This document shows positions 53,184-61,242 of a DNA stretch of 64,000 nt, piece by piece. Each line of letters starts with the position of its first letter. Within the stretch, counting starts at the first letter, position 1. The notes under the pieces were generated by a model. It saw nothing but the letters and a program-made list of their open reading frames with translations, was not told where the DNA came from and did no database searches. The position numbers and the translations under genes are program-made. Source of the DNA: an uncultured Clostridia bacterium (GTDB lineage Bacteria > Bacillota > Clostridia > Oscillospirales > CAG-272); assembly GCA_947588825.1 (NCBI GenBank), contig CANPZU010000006.1, positions 1 to 64,000 on the forward strand. The letters are read 5' to 3'.

Positions 53184-54302
53184 TCAGGCGTGAAGCAGTT
53201 CAAGCTGCTCCCGCTTGCGTTCCATGGAGGAATGAACGTAGGTATTCAGCGTAATGCCGACGTTGGCATGACCCAAAATTTCGCTCAGCGATTTCACGTC
53301 CATCCCGGACTCCACGCATCGGGTAGCGAAGGTATGTCGGAGTGCATGGTAGTTGATCTGTCGGATGCCGCTTTCCTCGAGCAGATGGTGAAACCTGTAC
53401 TCATAAGTCCGCGGACTCATGAAATTTTCTTTTCCCGACGTGAGATACCCCGTCGGATTTTCCCGCCGCAGTTCGATCAGATACGGGATCAACGCGGAAG
53501 CGATGGGAATATCTCTTACGGACGAGGGCGTTTTCGGAACGTCGATGATCAGTTGGGTTGCCGATGGTCTTTCGGAATCCTCTCTTCTCACACGGGCGAC
53601 GGTGTGGCGAATGTGGATGACTTTACCGTTAAGATCAACGTCCTCCCAAGACAGGGCGCAAACTTCTCCGATTCGAAGGCCGGCGTACAAAGAAATCAGG
53701 ATGCCTGTTGAAATCGAATCGGTGTGTACGGAAAGGTATTCTTCCAAGCAATCCTGTTCTTCTCTGCTGAGGATAGAAAGATCTTTCTTTTCAAGATGAG
53801 GTTTGTATATATCGGTTTTCAGCGGTTTGCAGTATTCCTCGTTTGCCGCGAACTGCATGGCGGACTGAATAATCTGCGCCATCGCTCGGATATAGGCCGG
53901 AGATAGCGTGTTTTTTCCACCGCGCTTTGCGGTTCTCATTTTTCGTGAAAGGAAGGAATTGATCGTTACCGACGTGATTGCGGTTACGGGAAGCGCTCCA
54001 AGCTCCGGTTCTATGTGACGTTCGATGACCGTTCGATACCTATGTTCCGTCGCGCCTTTCAGATGTAGACACTTGTTATCGAGCCAGAGACGTAAAATCT
54101 CCGAAAAAGATTTTTCCTTGCCATGCTTTTCGGGCGGCAAAGAGTTGGCGATTGCATCAAGTAGTTTGTTTTTGGCTTCCATGTAATTTTTCCCGTAGAC
54201 CGATGCGTAACGGATAAAACCGTTCTCATAGAAGCCGGTGCGATACCGCCCCTCCCAACGTCCGTCTTTTCTTTTGTGAATGTTTAAGCCTTTTTTTGAC
54301 AT
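53184..54302 (-). CDS. Tyrosine recombinase/integrase
   Basis: A 372-residue tyrosine recombinase. N-terminal AP2-like arm-binding domain (KRKDGRWEGRYRTGF), SAM-like core-binding domain (SFSEILRLWLDNKCLHLKGA), and catalytic domain with Arg in YAGLRIGEVCALSWED, HxxR in NYHALRHTFATRCVES, His in LGHANVGITLNTY and the nucleophilic Tyr in the same segment. The start at 54302 has GGGAG nine bases upstream; a longer frame from 54347 would include that site. It lies inside 30-bp inverted repeats, unlike an integrase of an ordinary integrated element. Confidence 0.93.
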   Translation of the reverse strand: MSKKGLNIHKRKDGRWEGRYRTGFYENGFIRYASVYGKNYMEAKNKLLDAIANSLPPEKHGKEKSFSEILRLWLDNKCLHLKGATEHRYRTVIERHIEPELGALPVTAITSVTINSFLSRKMRTAKRGGKNTLSPAYIRAMAQIIQSAMQFAANEEYCKPLKTDIYKPHLEKKDLSILSREEQDCLEEYLSVHTDSISTGILISLYAGLRIGEVCALSWEDVDLNGKVIHIRHTVARVRREDSERPSATQLIIDVPKTPSSVRDIPIASALIPYLIELRRENPTGYLTSGKENFMSPRTYEYRFHHLLEESGIRQINYHALRHTFATRCVESGMDVKSLSEILGHANVGITLNTYVHSSMERKREQLELLHA

Positions 54303-54477
54303 AATCAGTTCTCCCTTCGGAATATATTGGTTCTTGAAATAGTCCATTATTTATGATAGAATACTTTTTGCATGAAGTGATGAATTTTGCATCGTCGCCA
54401 AGCGCGTGCGAATGAAATTGCCGACATAGCCGCCATTTAATCAAGAAGAGTCAATTTCTTGAAATGGCGAAGCTATG

Positions 54478-54506
54478 TTTTTTGACCACTATTTGACCAC
54501 TATAAA
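54478..54506 (+). repeat. TTTGACCACTAT repeat pair, right
   Basis: Two tandem copies of TTTGACCACTAT (from 54481 and 54492) upstream of int, in the same orientation as the pair at 53153-53180. Likely integrase arm sites. Confidence 0.6.
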
Positions 54507-54613
54507 TGGGAAATAAACGAAAAAAAGCCGCACAAATTCATTTCATGAATGATTTGCTTGCGAGAAATTTAGCAAATTTCCATGAACTTTGGCGGCGATG
54601 TTCGTTGTAGTAC

Positions 54614-54642
54614 TTGACAAATCAATATTTTTGTAGTATAAT
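54614..54642 (+). promoter_or_regulatory. Consensus sigma-A promoter inside the inverted repeats
   Basis: TTGACA (54614-54619), a 17-base spacer and TATAAT (54637-54642), a perfect consensus. It points right, out through the right inverted repeat, with the next open sequence ending in a terminator at 54722-54757. No gene starts between. If the segment were inverted it would point left into the helicases. Confidence 0.92.
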
Positions 54643-54676
54643 GAGCTATCAGCGCGGTCTACGCGGCTGTTTAAAC

Positions 54677-54706
54677 GTGGTTAAGAATAAGTTGTTCTAC
54701 GCAAGA
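54677..54706 (-). repeat. Inverted repeat, right arm (30 bp)
   Basis: Perfect reverse complement of 53084-53113, beginning GTGGTTAAGAATAAG on the plus strand. It lies 34 bases past the TATAAT box. Confidence 0.95.
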
Positions 54707-54721
54707 AATGCGTATATTTAG

Positions 54722-54757
54722 ACACAGACGGAACTTGATTTTCTGTCTGTGTTTTTC
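54722..54757 (+). terminator. Intrinsic terminator (plus strand)
   Basis: Stem ACACAGAC (54722-54729) with GTCTGTGT (54745-54752), followed by TTTTCTTTTT. It lies just outside the right inverted repeat and stops the transcript from the promoter at 54614-54642. Confidence 0.85.
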
Positions 54758-54799
54758 TTTTTCTGCTGTATATTTCTCTTAAAGTGGGTTGTTCTTGGG

Positions 54800-54881
54800 G
54801 GTTCACGGTGAACCACCCCTCGGTTCACCGTTTAGGCAGACTTCCCCCTCGGTTCACCGTTTAGGCAGACTTCCCCCTCGG
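54800..54881 (+). repeat. Palindrome and 29-bp direct repeats
   Basis: GGTTCACGGTGAACC (54800-54814), a palindrome around one base, is followed by two perfect copies of a 29-base unit (54816-54844 and 54845-54873) and the first eight bases of a third. Each unit holds CGGTTCACCG. They lie just past the last gene of the transfer operon and may be binding sites for a regulator or replication protein. Confidence 0.85.
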
Positions 54882-54898
54882 CGGCGAAGATATATTTT

Positions 54899-55159
54899 TC
54901 AGTCGATCAAAAAATAGCGGTTGGATGTCGTACCGCCGTTCTCCCGGCAATGCGGCTCTTTTCGGATCAGCCCGGCCTTTTCGAGATCGCGGATCGCCCG
55001 CTTCACCGTAGAACGGGACAGCGACAGATCCGCCGCCATCCGTTTGATCCCCGGCCATGCTTTCTGCTCGGCGTCGCACCGGTCGTGCAGATAGAGATAG
55101 ACCAGCTTCGCTCGACCCAGCAATTCTCCGTTTCGGTATAGCTTTTCAAAATAGGACAA
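54899..55159 (-). CDS. Winged-helix regulator at end of transfer operon
   Basis: An 86-residue protein with a winged helix-turn-helix: AWPGIKRMAADLSLSRSTVK, RAIRDLEKAGLIRKE. It resembles replication-initiator-like HTH proteins found beside coupling-protein genes in Clostridia elements. The start is a TTG with GGAGGTGAG directly upstream at good spacing. The repeats at 54800-54881 lie 18 bases past its stop and could be its target. Confidence 0.8.
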   Translation of the reverse strand: MSYFEKLYRNGELLGRAKLVYLYLHDRCDAEQKAWPGIKRMAADLSLSRSTVKRAIRDLEKAGLIRKEPHCRENGGTTSNRYFLID

Positions 55160-55170
55160 ACGCTCACCTC

Positions 55171-56979
55171 CTATGGCGTCCGCAGTTTGTTGTGCGGTCT
55201 TGGCGGTTCGTTCTGTTCGCTCATGACGGTCCCGCCCGACGAGCTTTCCGTTTTCGGCTTTTTCTTGGGCTTCGGTTTTTCCTCCGGTATATCGAGCGGT
55301 TCGGGAACGCCGCCGCAGATGGCGGTTTCAATGATCTCCTTGCCGGTGTATTCTACCTTGCGGGAGCCTTTGTCGGCAACGGTATAGGGCTTTTTGTCAA
55401 AGTCGATGCCCCATTTGGTGAACAGCTTCAGCTTGGAGATAAACGGGTGCGTCCCGGTTTTCATGACAATGAACGACCCCTTCTTCATGGATTTCAGCTC
55501 GTCCGCCGTCATCAGCGGCCGCTCGGTCATTTGCAGACTTTGGGACGGGTCGTTCTTGCTTCGACTGACCGAGCCGGTCATCACCGTGCGGGAGCCAAGC
55601 GCCTTGGAAATGACTTCGGCGGTTTCAGAGGTCGGCGCAAAGCCGCCCGCAATGGTCACTTGGCAGTTGTCTTGGATGATGGCCGCGCCCTCCGCGCCGT
55701 AGTTTTTCTGTAATTGCTGGTAGCTTTGGATAATAGACACGATGCTCATTTTTCTTGACCGGCTGGCAGAGTACATAACCTCCGCAGAACTGATGGGCGG
55801 CAGAGAGCCGAACTCGTCGCAGTAAAACATGACGCGGTTTTCCAGCGCACCGCCGTTTTCATCGGCCACGGTCAGTATTTCACGATACATCTGTTGGATC
55901 AGTAGCGACACCATGAAGAAGGTGTTGGGATTTTCCTCCGGCAATACCACGAACACCGCACACTTCTGCGAACAGAACTTCTCCGCGTCGATAGCGGTAT
56001 CGAAACAGAGGATTTGTTCCAGTTCGCTATCGAGGAAAGCATTCAGACGGGACATCGCCGTGGACATGACCGATTGCATGGCTTGGTCAGATGTGTTGAG
56101 AGCCGCTCCCGCAAACCACAGTGCCTTGTGTTCGGGCGGCAGGCGTTCCATGAGAAGCTGGAACTGATTTTTTCCTTTGATATCGGAGGGAGCCAACAGG
56201 TCTTGGATCAGCTTGAACACCGACACGATGTGCCGCCGGGCGGGCGGAGCATACTCGGCAATCAGCAGGATTACCGCCGTGAGCAGTCCTTCGGCGGCGT
56301 CATAGAAGAAAGCGTTCTGTCCGTAGGCCGAGGCGTCGCCGTCGTTGTAGATCAGCGTCTTGGCGATGATCTTGGCGTATTTCTCTGCCTTTGCCCGGTA
56401 TGCGAGGTTGTCGGGATGCTCCTTGCTCAAATCCATATACTTGTTGACAAGGTGCAGAAGGTTGTTGCCGTCCGACTTGGTGGGATTCCGTAAATCAATC
56501 ACGGCAACGGAATAGCCGTATTGCTCTTTTGCAATATTTCCGTAATTGCGGTAGAGGTCGCCCTTGGTATCGGTCGTGAGAAAGGACATTCCTGCCGCAC
56601 AAGCATATTCAAGGTTCGGATACAGCCAGAAGGCGGTCTTACCGCAGCCCGCCGCACCGATCATCATGGTGTGGACGTCTCCGGTATCCACCAGCGCCAC
56701 GGTCTGTCCGTGCTTATTCTGACAGCCGACGATCACGCCTTGGGGCAGATGGAGGTCGTGACCTTTAGCGGCTCTCCATGTTTTCGGCTCGAACGGCACA
56801 AACTTGTATATGCGGTGCAGCTCTCCCTTGGACGAAAACCTTGCCGTTCCGTGCTGACCGTCGCCGACTGTCTTGCTTTTGATTCCGTTGAGGTTATATA
56901 GGTGCGAGGCGAGCGTCAGTCCGCCGATGACGGCGAACATTGTCGCCGCAATGATAATTAAGAGAATCGGATTTCCCAT
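55171..56979 (-). CDS. VirD4/TraG-type coupling ATPase
   Basis: A 602-residue type IV coupling protein that links the relaxosome to the transfer channel. One N-terminal membrane segment is seen (ILLIIIAATMFAVIGGLTLA), then Walker A GAAGCGKT at residues 108-115, TTDTKGDLYRNYG, and Walker B VMFYCDEFGSLPP with QSYQQLQKNYG and a C-terminal Lys/Pro-rich tail. The ATG at 56979 has GGAGG upstream and overlaps the primase stop by 22 bases. Its presence means active conjugation machinery should continue beyond the window. Confidence 0.93.
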   Translation of the reverse strand: MGNPILLIIIAATMFAVIGGLTLASHLYNLNGIKSKTVGDGQHGTARFSSKGELHRIYKFVPFEPKTWRAAKGHDLHLPQGVIVGCQNKHGQTVALVDTGDVHTMMIGAAGCGKTAFWLYPNLEYACAAGMSFLTTDTKGDLYRNYGNIAKEQYGYSVAVIDLRNPTKSDGNNLLHLVNKYMDLSKEHPDNLAYRAKAEKYAKIIAKTLIYNDGDASAYGQNAFFYDAAEGLLTAVILLIAEYAPPARRHIVSVFKLIQDLLAPSDIKGKNQFQLLMERLPPEHKALWFAGAALNTSDQAMQSVMSTAMSRLNAFLDSELEQILCFDTAIDAEKFCSQKCAVFVVLPEENPNTFFMVSLLIQQMYREILTVADENGGALENRVMFYCDEFGSLPPISSAEVMYSASRSRKMSIVSIIQSYQQLQKNYGAEGAAIIQDNCQVTIAGGFAPTSETAEVISKALGSRTVMTGSVSRSKNDPSQSLQMTERPLMTADELKSMKKGSFIVMKTGTHPFISKLKLFTKWGIDFDKKPYTVADKGSRKVEYTGKEIIETAICGGVPEPLDIPEEKPKPKKKPKTESSSGGTVMSEQNEPPRPHNKLRTP

Positions 56980-57884
56980 GCTTCTTCCTCCGTTTCTGTT
57001 GGTTCTTCGGGCGGACGGCACAAATCCTCGTTCCAGTCCTTGCCCTGTGGGATTTCAATTTCGTATTTGTATCCGCCGGTGAACAGCTTCTCGGCAATTC
57101 TTCGGGCGGCGGCTTGCCCCGGTTCGTCGCTGTCGAGGCAGAGGTGAACTTCGTTTAGATGTGGGTGCTGTTTGAGAGTATAAAAAAGCGCCCGATCCGC
57201 GACCGAGCAGAGGGCAACATAGGAATGCTCTTTCCAATTTTCCTTGTGCATGGAGATATACGAAAGCATATCTATCGGGGCTTCAAAAACATAGAGTCGA
57301 TTGCTTTTCCCGATGTGGTGGAAGCTGTACTCCGGTTCGCTGCCGGCCTCGTTGCCCTTGTAAGTGCTTTCCGTACCGGAGCCGCGCTTGGAGATATGCC
57401 GTATCTTTCCCGTTTCATCTGTTCCCACGAATACGACATTGTGGTACTTGGCATCCTCGTAGATCAGCCCGGCATGGGCAAAATGGTTCAGCACATCCCG
57501 GTCAATGCCTCGGTGTTTGAGCAGATACGCATACACCCGGCGCATATTGCCGTTCCGCTCCGGCTGGACGAGCGGTTTTTGCTCCTTGACCACAGGCGGC
57601 GAGGCGGCCAAGATGCCGCTGCTTTCCCCCAGCAGATAGTCCATTGCCTCCTGATAGGTCTTGTTGTAAAAACGCCGCACAAAGTCGATGGCGTCGCCAC
57701 CCTCCCGCTCGTATTGGTGATACCACAGGTTGCCTCGGATCGTCACTTTCTGCCCGCCGTCCCGCCATTCGTACTCCTTGCCGGAGCGTTTGAGGGTTTC
57801 CCCTTGGGAGCGGAGCAGCTCGGCAATGTCGGTCTGTCTGGCTCGCTCCTTTTGTTCGTCTGTATAACGGATATAGGTTGACAT
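56958..57884 (-). CDS. Toprim-type DNA primase of mobile elements
   Basis: A 308-residue primase-like protein. The N-terminal part has the CHC2-like fold without all cysteines (KRSGKEYEWRDGGQKVTIRG, WYHQYEREGGDAIDFVRRFY) and the C-terminal part is a toprim domain (NRLYVFEAPIDMLSYISM, EVHLCLDSDEPGQAAARRIA). It is the DUF3991-toprim type often found between relaxase and coupling protein in Firmicutes elements, where it primes the transferred strand. The ATG at 57884 has AAAGGAG upstream; the long upstream frame is only the other strand phase of the relaxase. Confidence 0.87.
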   Translation of the reverse strand: MSTYIRYTDEQKERARQTDIAELLRSQGETLKRSGKEYEWRDGGQKVTIRGNLWYHQYEREGGDAIDFVRRFYNKTYQEAMDYLLGESSGILAASPPVVKEQKPLVQPERNGNMRRVYAYLLKHRGIDRDVLNHFAHAGLIYEDAKYHNVVFVGTDETGKIRHISKRGSGTESTYKGNEAGSEPEYSFHHIGKSNRLYVFEAPIDMLSYISMHKENWKEHSYVALCSVADRALFYTLKQHPHLNEVHLCLDSDEPGQAAARRIAEKLFTGGYKYEIEIPQGKDWNEDLCRPPEEPTETEEEAWEIRFS

Positions 57885-57901
57885 GATTTCTCCTTTCTCG
57901 G

Positions 57902-60100
57902 TCATCCCATCTTCTGACCGTGCAGTTCCATTTTCTCCGCAATCTTCTGCCGCAGCTTCTTCTCGATATGCCTGCGGCCGTTTTCCTCTCGCCGCAAATC
58001 GTCCCGGAAGATCTGCGAGAGCCGGGCAATCAGCCGCAGAGCAGTAAGGCCGATCGGCGCTCTGTTTGCTCCGGGGCGGTAGTGTTCCAACACATAACGG
58101 GCGTAGGGATTGCCCTGATCGGCGGAGGCCGTCAGCAGTTGAACGGCCAGGTTGTAATCCCGCTCCACTTCCTGACCGTAAAGATACATTTTTCCAAGCT
58201 GATATTGGGCGTACTGATTTTCTTTCTCCGCCGCTTGCCACAGCCAATAAAGCGCCTGCGGCACGTTTTTCGGAATGCCATCGCCGGAGAGGTAAAGCCT
58301 CCCCAGCAGATACATTGCCTGATCGTTTCTTTTCTCCGCCGCCGAGGTGAGCAGACGCTCCGCTTCGGCGGTATCTTTTTCGGTCAGTTCACCCCGCATG
58401 AGGAGCTTGCCGAGCAGATACGCCGCCCACACATTGCCACGGTCGGCGGACTCCCGTAAAAGAAAAAGCGCCTTGCCGGTATCGGGATGCTCCGCAAGAC
58501 CGTCGAGGTGCATTTTTGCGAGTGAATATTTTGCGTAGGAATTTCCTTGCCGGGACGCTTTTTCAAATAATTCCTCGGCTTTGGAAAAGTCGGCATATAC
58601 ATCCTCGCCCTTGAGATAGGTTTTGCCCAATAGGTACTGTGCATATTGATTGTTCTTCGCTTCCGCCTGCCACAGCCAATGCAGGGCTGTGGCAACGTCC
58701 TTTTCGATTTCCTCTCCACGCAAAAATAATTTTCCGAGTCGGTATGCGGCGATATCCAACCCTTGATTTGCCGCCAATGTCAGCAGGTGGACGGCTTCTG
58801 CGGGATCGTACTGCTCCGTATCCCGGTCGAGGTAATCTTTGGCTTTGAAATACTGTTTCCACGCATTGGGGCGGTTGTCCTGCCGGTCGCTTCTTTTGTG
58901 GAGAGGCCTCGGCTCGGTTTCCGCATCGGAAATCTCCGGCGCCGGTTCGTCATTTTCTTCCGGCGATTCCTCGAAGGTCACGTCGTCGGAAAGCAGATGC
59001 ATCGCTTCCCGGATCACGGCGTTCCGCACCGATTTGAACTCCTTGTTCTGTGAGAGTGGTATCCGCTTCGGCATGGTATCGGTGTAGGTACGGATGATTT
59101 CCTCCCGTTGCTCGTACCACAGGTCATATAGATCGGCGATGCGGCTGTCCTTCGCCAGCTCGTCCACGATCCCGTTCACAAGATTTTTGGCTCTTTGCGG
59201 AAGGTAGCCGTATACCTTTTTACCCTTCGTGCGGGAGAGCGCATCGGCCAGTTCCTTCAGCATCAACTCTACGGTTTCGTTGTCGTAACTGCCGGCGCTG
59301 ATCCGCTCCACGATCTCCGAGAGCATATCCCGGCTCTCTTTTTTCAATGCATTCCGATGCTCGGTCTGCCGGTCGTAGACTTGCAGAAGGTCTTGCTTGA
59401 AGATTTCACGGGCGAAGGAGGATTTCAGCCGGTGCAAACCCTGCTCGGTCATATACGGTTTTTTGCCGGTGGAGTAGGCCACGATATGCACATGAGGATG
59501 ATGGGATTCGTTGTGGAAAGCGGCGTACCACTTGAGGTCCGTCAGCGGGATCTTCATCGCCTCTGCCATTTCTTTTGTGTGGCTGCGGAGCAGATCCCGC
59601 CATGCGGAGCCATGGTCATAGCCAAGTCTTGCCGCATCTTCCCGGCGAAGGGAGAGGACTTCGGTGAACACCACGCCCGGATGTTCCGCCACTTCCTTCG
59701 CCACAGCGGAGAGATGGATCGGCACGTCGCTGTCTGTAAACAGTCCGTGCGCGCCGGCCTTTTCCACATGAGGACGCATGGCAATGTAGCCCACATAGTT
59801 TTCTCGCTTGCCGATCAGGTCAACCTTGTCCTCGATGGCGCGAGAGATGAACTCGGACGCCGCGCCTTTGGTTTTCGTTTTTGCATAGTCTGTATACTCG
59901 AAGCTGTCTCTTGTGTCGGGGAAGTCCGAGAGGATTTGACCGATCAACTTCTCCTGCGCTTTGGTTGCGGGGAGCGACTTCCACGAGTCGTCCAGCTTCT
60001 CCACGCCATCCCGTGTGGCGATATACCTGACGAGGTTTTCCGAATGTTTTCCCGCTGCGTTCGCCTTGAGGTAGCGCCACTTGAAGATTATTTTTGCCAT
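57902..60100 (-). CDS. Relaxase fused to Sel1-like repeats
   Basis: A 732-residue relaxase of the MobP3-like group. The N-terminal half starts MAKIIFKWRYLK and holds the histidine triad in FHNESHHPHVHIVAYS near residues 195-210, with RDGVEKLDDSW before it. From about residue 430 to 670 there are about seven Sel1-like repeats (AAYRLGKLFLRGEEIEKDVA, AQYLLGKTYLKGED and so on), then a basic tail. It cuts oriT and leads the strand. The repeats probably mediate contacts with other proteins. GGGAG is not clear before the start, but ATG 60100 lies 4 bases past the MobC-like stop. Confidence 0.9.
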   Translation of the reverse strand: MAKIIFKWRYLKANAAGKHSENLVRYIATRDGVEKLDDSWKSLPATKAQEKLIGQILSDFPDTRDSFEYTDYAKTKTKGAASEFISRAIEDKVDLIGKRENYVGYIAMRPHVEKAGAHGLFTDSDVPIHLSAVAKEVAEHPGVVFTEVLSLRREDAARLGYDHGSAWRDLLRSHTKEMAEAMKIPLTDLKWYAAFHNESHHPHVHIVAYSTGKKPYMTEQGLHRLKSSFAREIFKQDLLQVYDRQTEHRNALKKESRDMLSEIVERISAGSYDNETVELMLKELADALSRTKGKKVYGYLPQRAKNLVNGIVDELAKDSRIADLYDLWYEQREEIIRTYTDTMPKRIPLSQNKEFKSVRNAVIREAMHLLSDDVTFEESPEENDEPAPEISDAETEPRPLHKRSDRQDNRPNAWKQYFKAKDYLDRDTEQYDPAEAVHLLTLAANQGLDIAAYRLGKLFLRGEEIEKDVATALHWLWQAEAKNNQYAQYLLGKTYLKGEDVYADFSKAEELFEKASRQGNSYAKYSLAKMHLDGLAEHPDTGKALFLLRESADRGNVWAAYLLGKLLMRGELTEKDTAEAERLLTSAAEKRNDQAMYLLGRLYLSGDGIPKNVPQALYWLWQAAEKENQYAQYQLGKMYLYGQEVERDYNLAVQLLTASADQGNPYARYVLEHYRPGANRAPIGLTALRLIARLSQIFRDDLRREENGRRHIEKKLRQKIAEKMELHGQKMG

Positions 60101-60103
60101 CGG

Positions 60104-60508
60104 TTAAGAGCCTTTCTGAAATTTCACGGCGTCCTCCATGCGCACCGATCCGTGCAGGCGCTTGACTTCTTCTACACACATCCCCCGCAGACGGGAGAGG
60201 GTGTCGGCGTCGATCTCGCTGTTCGCCGCCGTGACGTGGAGGTTCATCGACAGCTCCACCGCCAACTTGAAGAGCAGATTTGCCATTCGGTTTTCGAGAC
60301 TGTCCAGCGTTCCTTTCATCGTGGAGACGATGACGTTCGGAAAATATCCTCTGTAATCGTTCGCCGTCAGGTAGCCTGCATAGAATAAAATCGCCTTTTC
60401 AATAAACTCCGCGCGGCTTTTGCAGTCGTCGTCCCGGTACAACTTCTCCACCTTTTTGAGGGTGTCCGGCTGTACCCACAGCGCAAATTTCTGTTTGTTT
60501 CCGTCCAC
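60104..60508 (-). CDS. MobC-like relaxosome protein
   Basis: A 134-residue accessory protein with a ribbon-helix-helix N-terminus (KFALWVQPDTLKKVEKLYRD, KSRAEFIEKAILFYAGYLT). Such proteins bind oriT and help the relaxase. It overlaps no gene but is only 3 bases from the relaxase. GGGAGAG precedes the ATG. Confidence 0.8.
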   Translation of the reverse strand: MDGNKQKFALWVQPDTLKKVEKLYRDDDCKSRAEFIEKAILFYAGYLTANDYRGYFPNVIVSTMKGTLDSLENRMANLLFKLAVELSMNLHVTAANSEIDADTLSRLRGMCVEEVKRLHGSVRMEDAVKFQKGS

Positions 60509-61242
60509 TTTTTCTCTCCCTTCCGCCGTGTATCACGGCAATTTTCGTGCCAAAATTTTCGGCTGACAACGCCCCGAAAACCCGCATGGTATAAGGCTTT
60601 TTCAGCCCTCGGAGGTTTGTGCTAAAATATATGCGAAACCTCCTTTTTCGGGGCGCAGCGCCTATGAAAAGCCTTGTGCTGTCGGCACACTTCGTACCTC
60701 TGACCCCAACGGGCGAAAATCGGGTGAATTCTGACCCCTATACGGAAAGATGCGAAAACCCCTTGTGCGGTCGGCGTTGCCGTCCGCTGTGAGCCTGGGG
60801 CTGTAAAAAAACAGGCCAAAAAAATCCGAGGTTCACTAAAGGAAGTGAATCTCGGATGTTTTTGGCCTGTTTTTTTACAGCCCCTGGGTGCGGGCTTCTG
60901 CCCGCAAAATCCGCATCGGGAGGGTCGGCGGCATAAGCCGACGACCAGTCGAATGCGATGCTCGCACTCTCCCCAAAGGGAGAGTACAAAGCCCCTCCGT
61001 CCGTCTTTTTCCGTATTCGCCGCACACGGGGCGAAACAGGGCGGGAATGCTGCGCGGTGGGTGTTTTCCCGTGCTTGCCCGAAAAAGCCGACACGGGGCG
61101 TTCTGTGGGCGACAGGGGCGTTACCGTTCGTCCGCTCCGTTTTCTGTGCTGATTTGGGGACTGTCACCGACAGAGCAAAGAAGAATGCAACAATGCAGAA
61201 CAGTCCCTATCTGGAAAAGAACACACTGCAATGTTTCCTTCT
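60509..61242. other. Gene-free gap, candidate oriT region
   Basis: No convincing gene in 730 bases. It holds a long hairpin (60794-60887), two similar stretches with CTTGTGC-GTCGGC (about 60666 and 60762), two CTGACCCC motifs (about 60702 and 60731), and a further inverted repeat GGGACTGT...ACAGTCCC (about 61157-61206). A position directly upstream of mobC and relaxase genes is the usual place for oriT, which is inference here. Confidence 0.5.
60794..60887. repeat. Very long inverted repeat upstream of mobC
   Basis: Arms of about 40 bases (60797-60836 and 60844-60884) with very few mismatches: GGGGCTGTAAAAAAACAGG on the left and CCTGTTTTTTTACAGCCCC on the right, with TCCGAG/CTCGGA and TTCACT/AGTGAA nearer the centre. 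It can act as a terminator on both strands or as a cruciform. It lies in the gene-free gap 60509-61242. Confidence 0.9.

Noticed and set aside
53084-54706. 30-bp repeats as attL/attR of an integrated element
   Set aside because: Attachment sites flanking an insert are direct repeats; these are inverted, and they hold only the recombinase and a promoter.
54800-54881. CRISPR array
   Set aside because: The 29-base units are adjacent with no spacers between them and there are no cas genes.
60622-61167. 181-residue minus-strand frame upstream of mobC
   Set aside because: It runs through the long inverted repeat, is low in complexity and rich in Arg, Pro and Cys, and shows no ribosome site or family motif.
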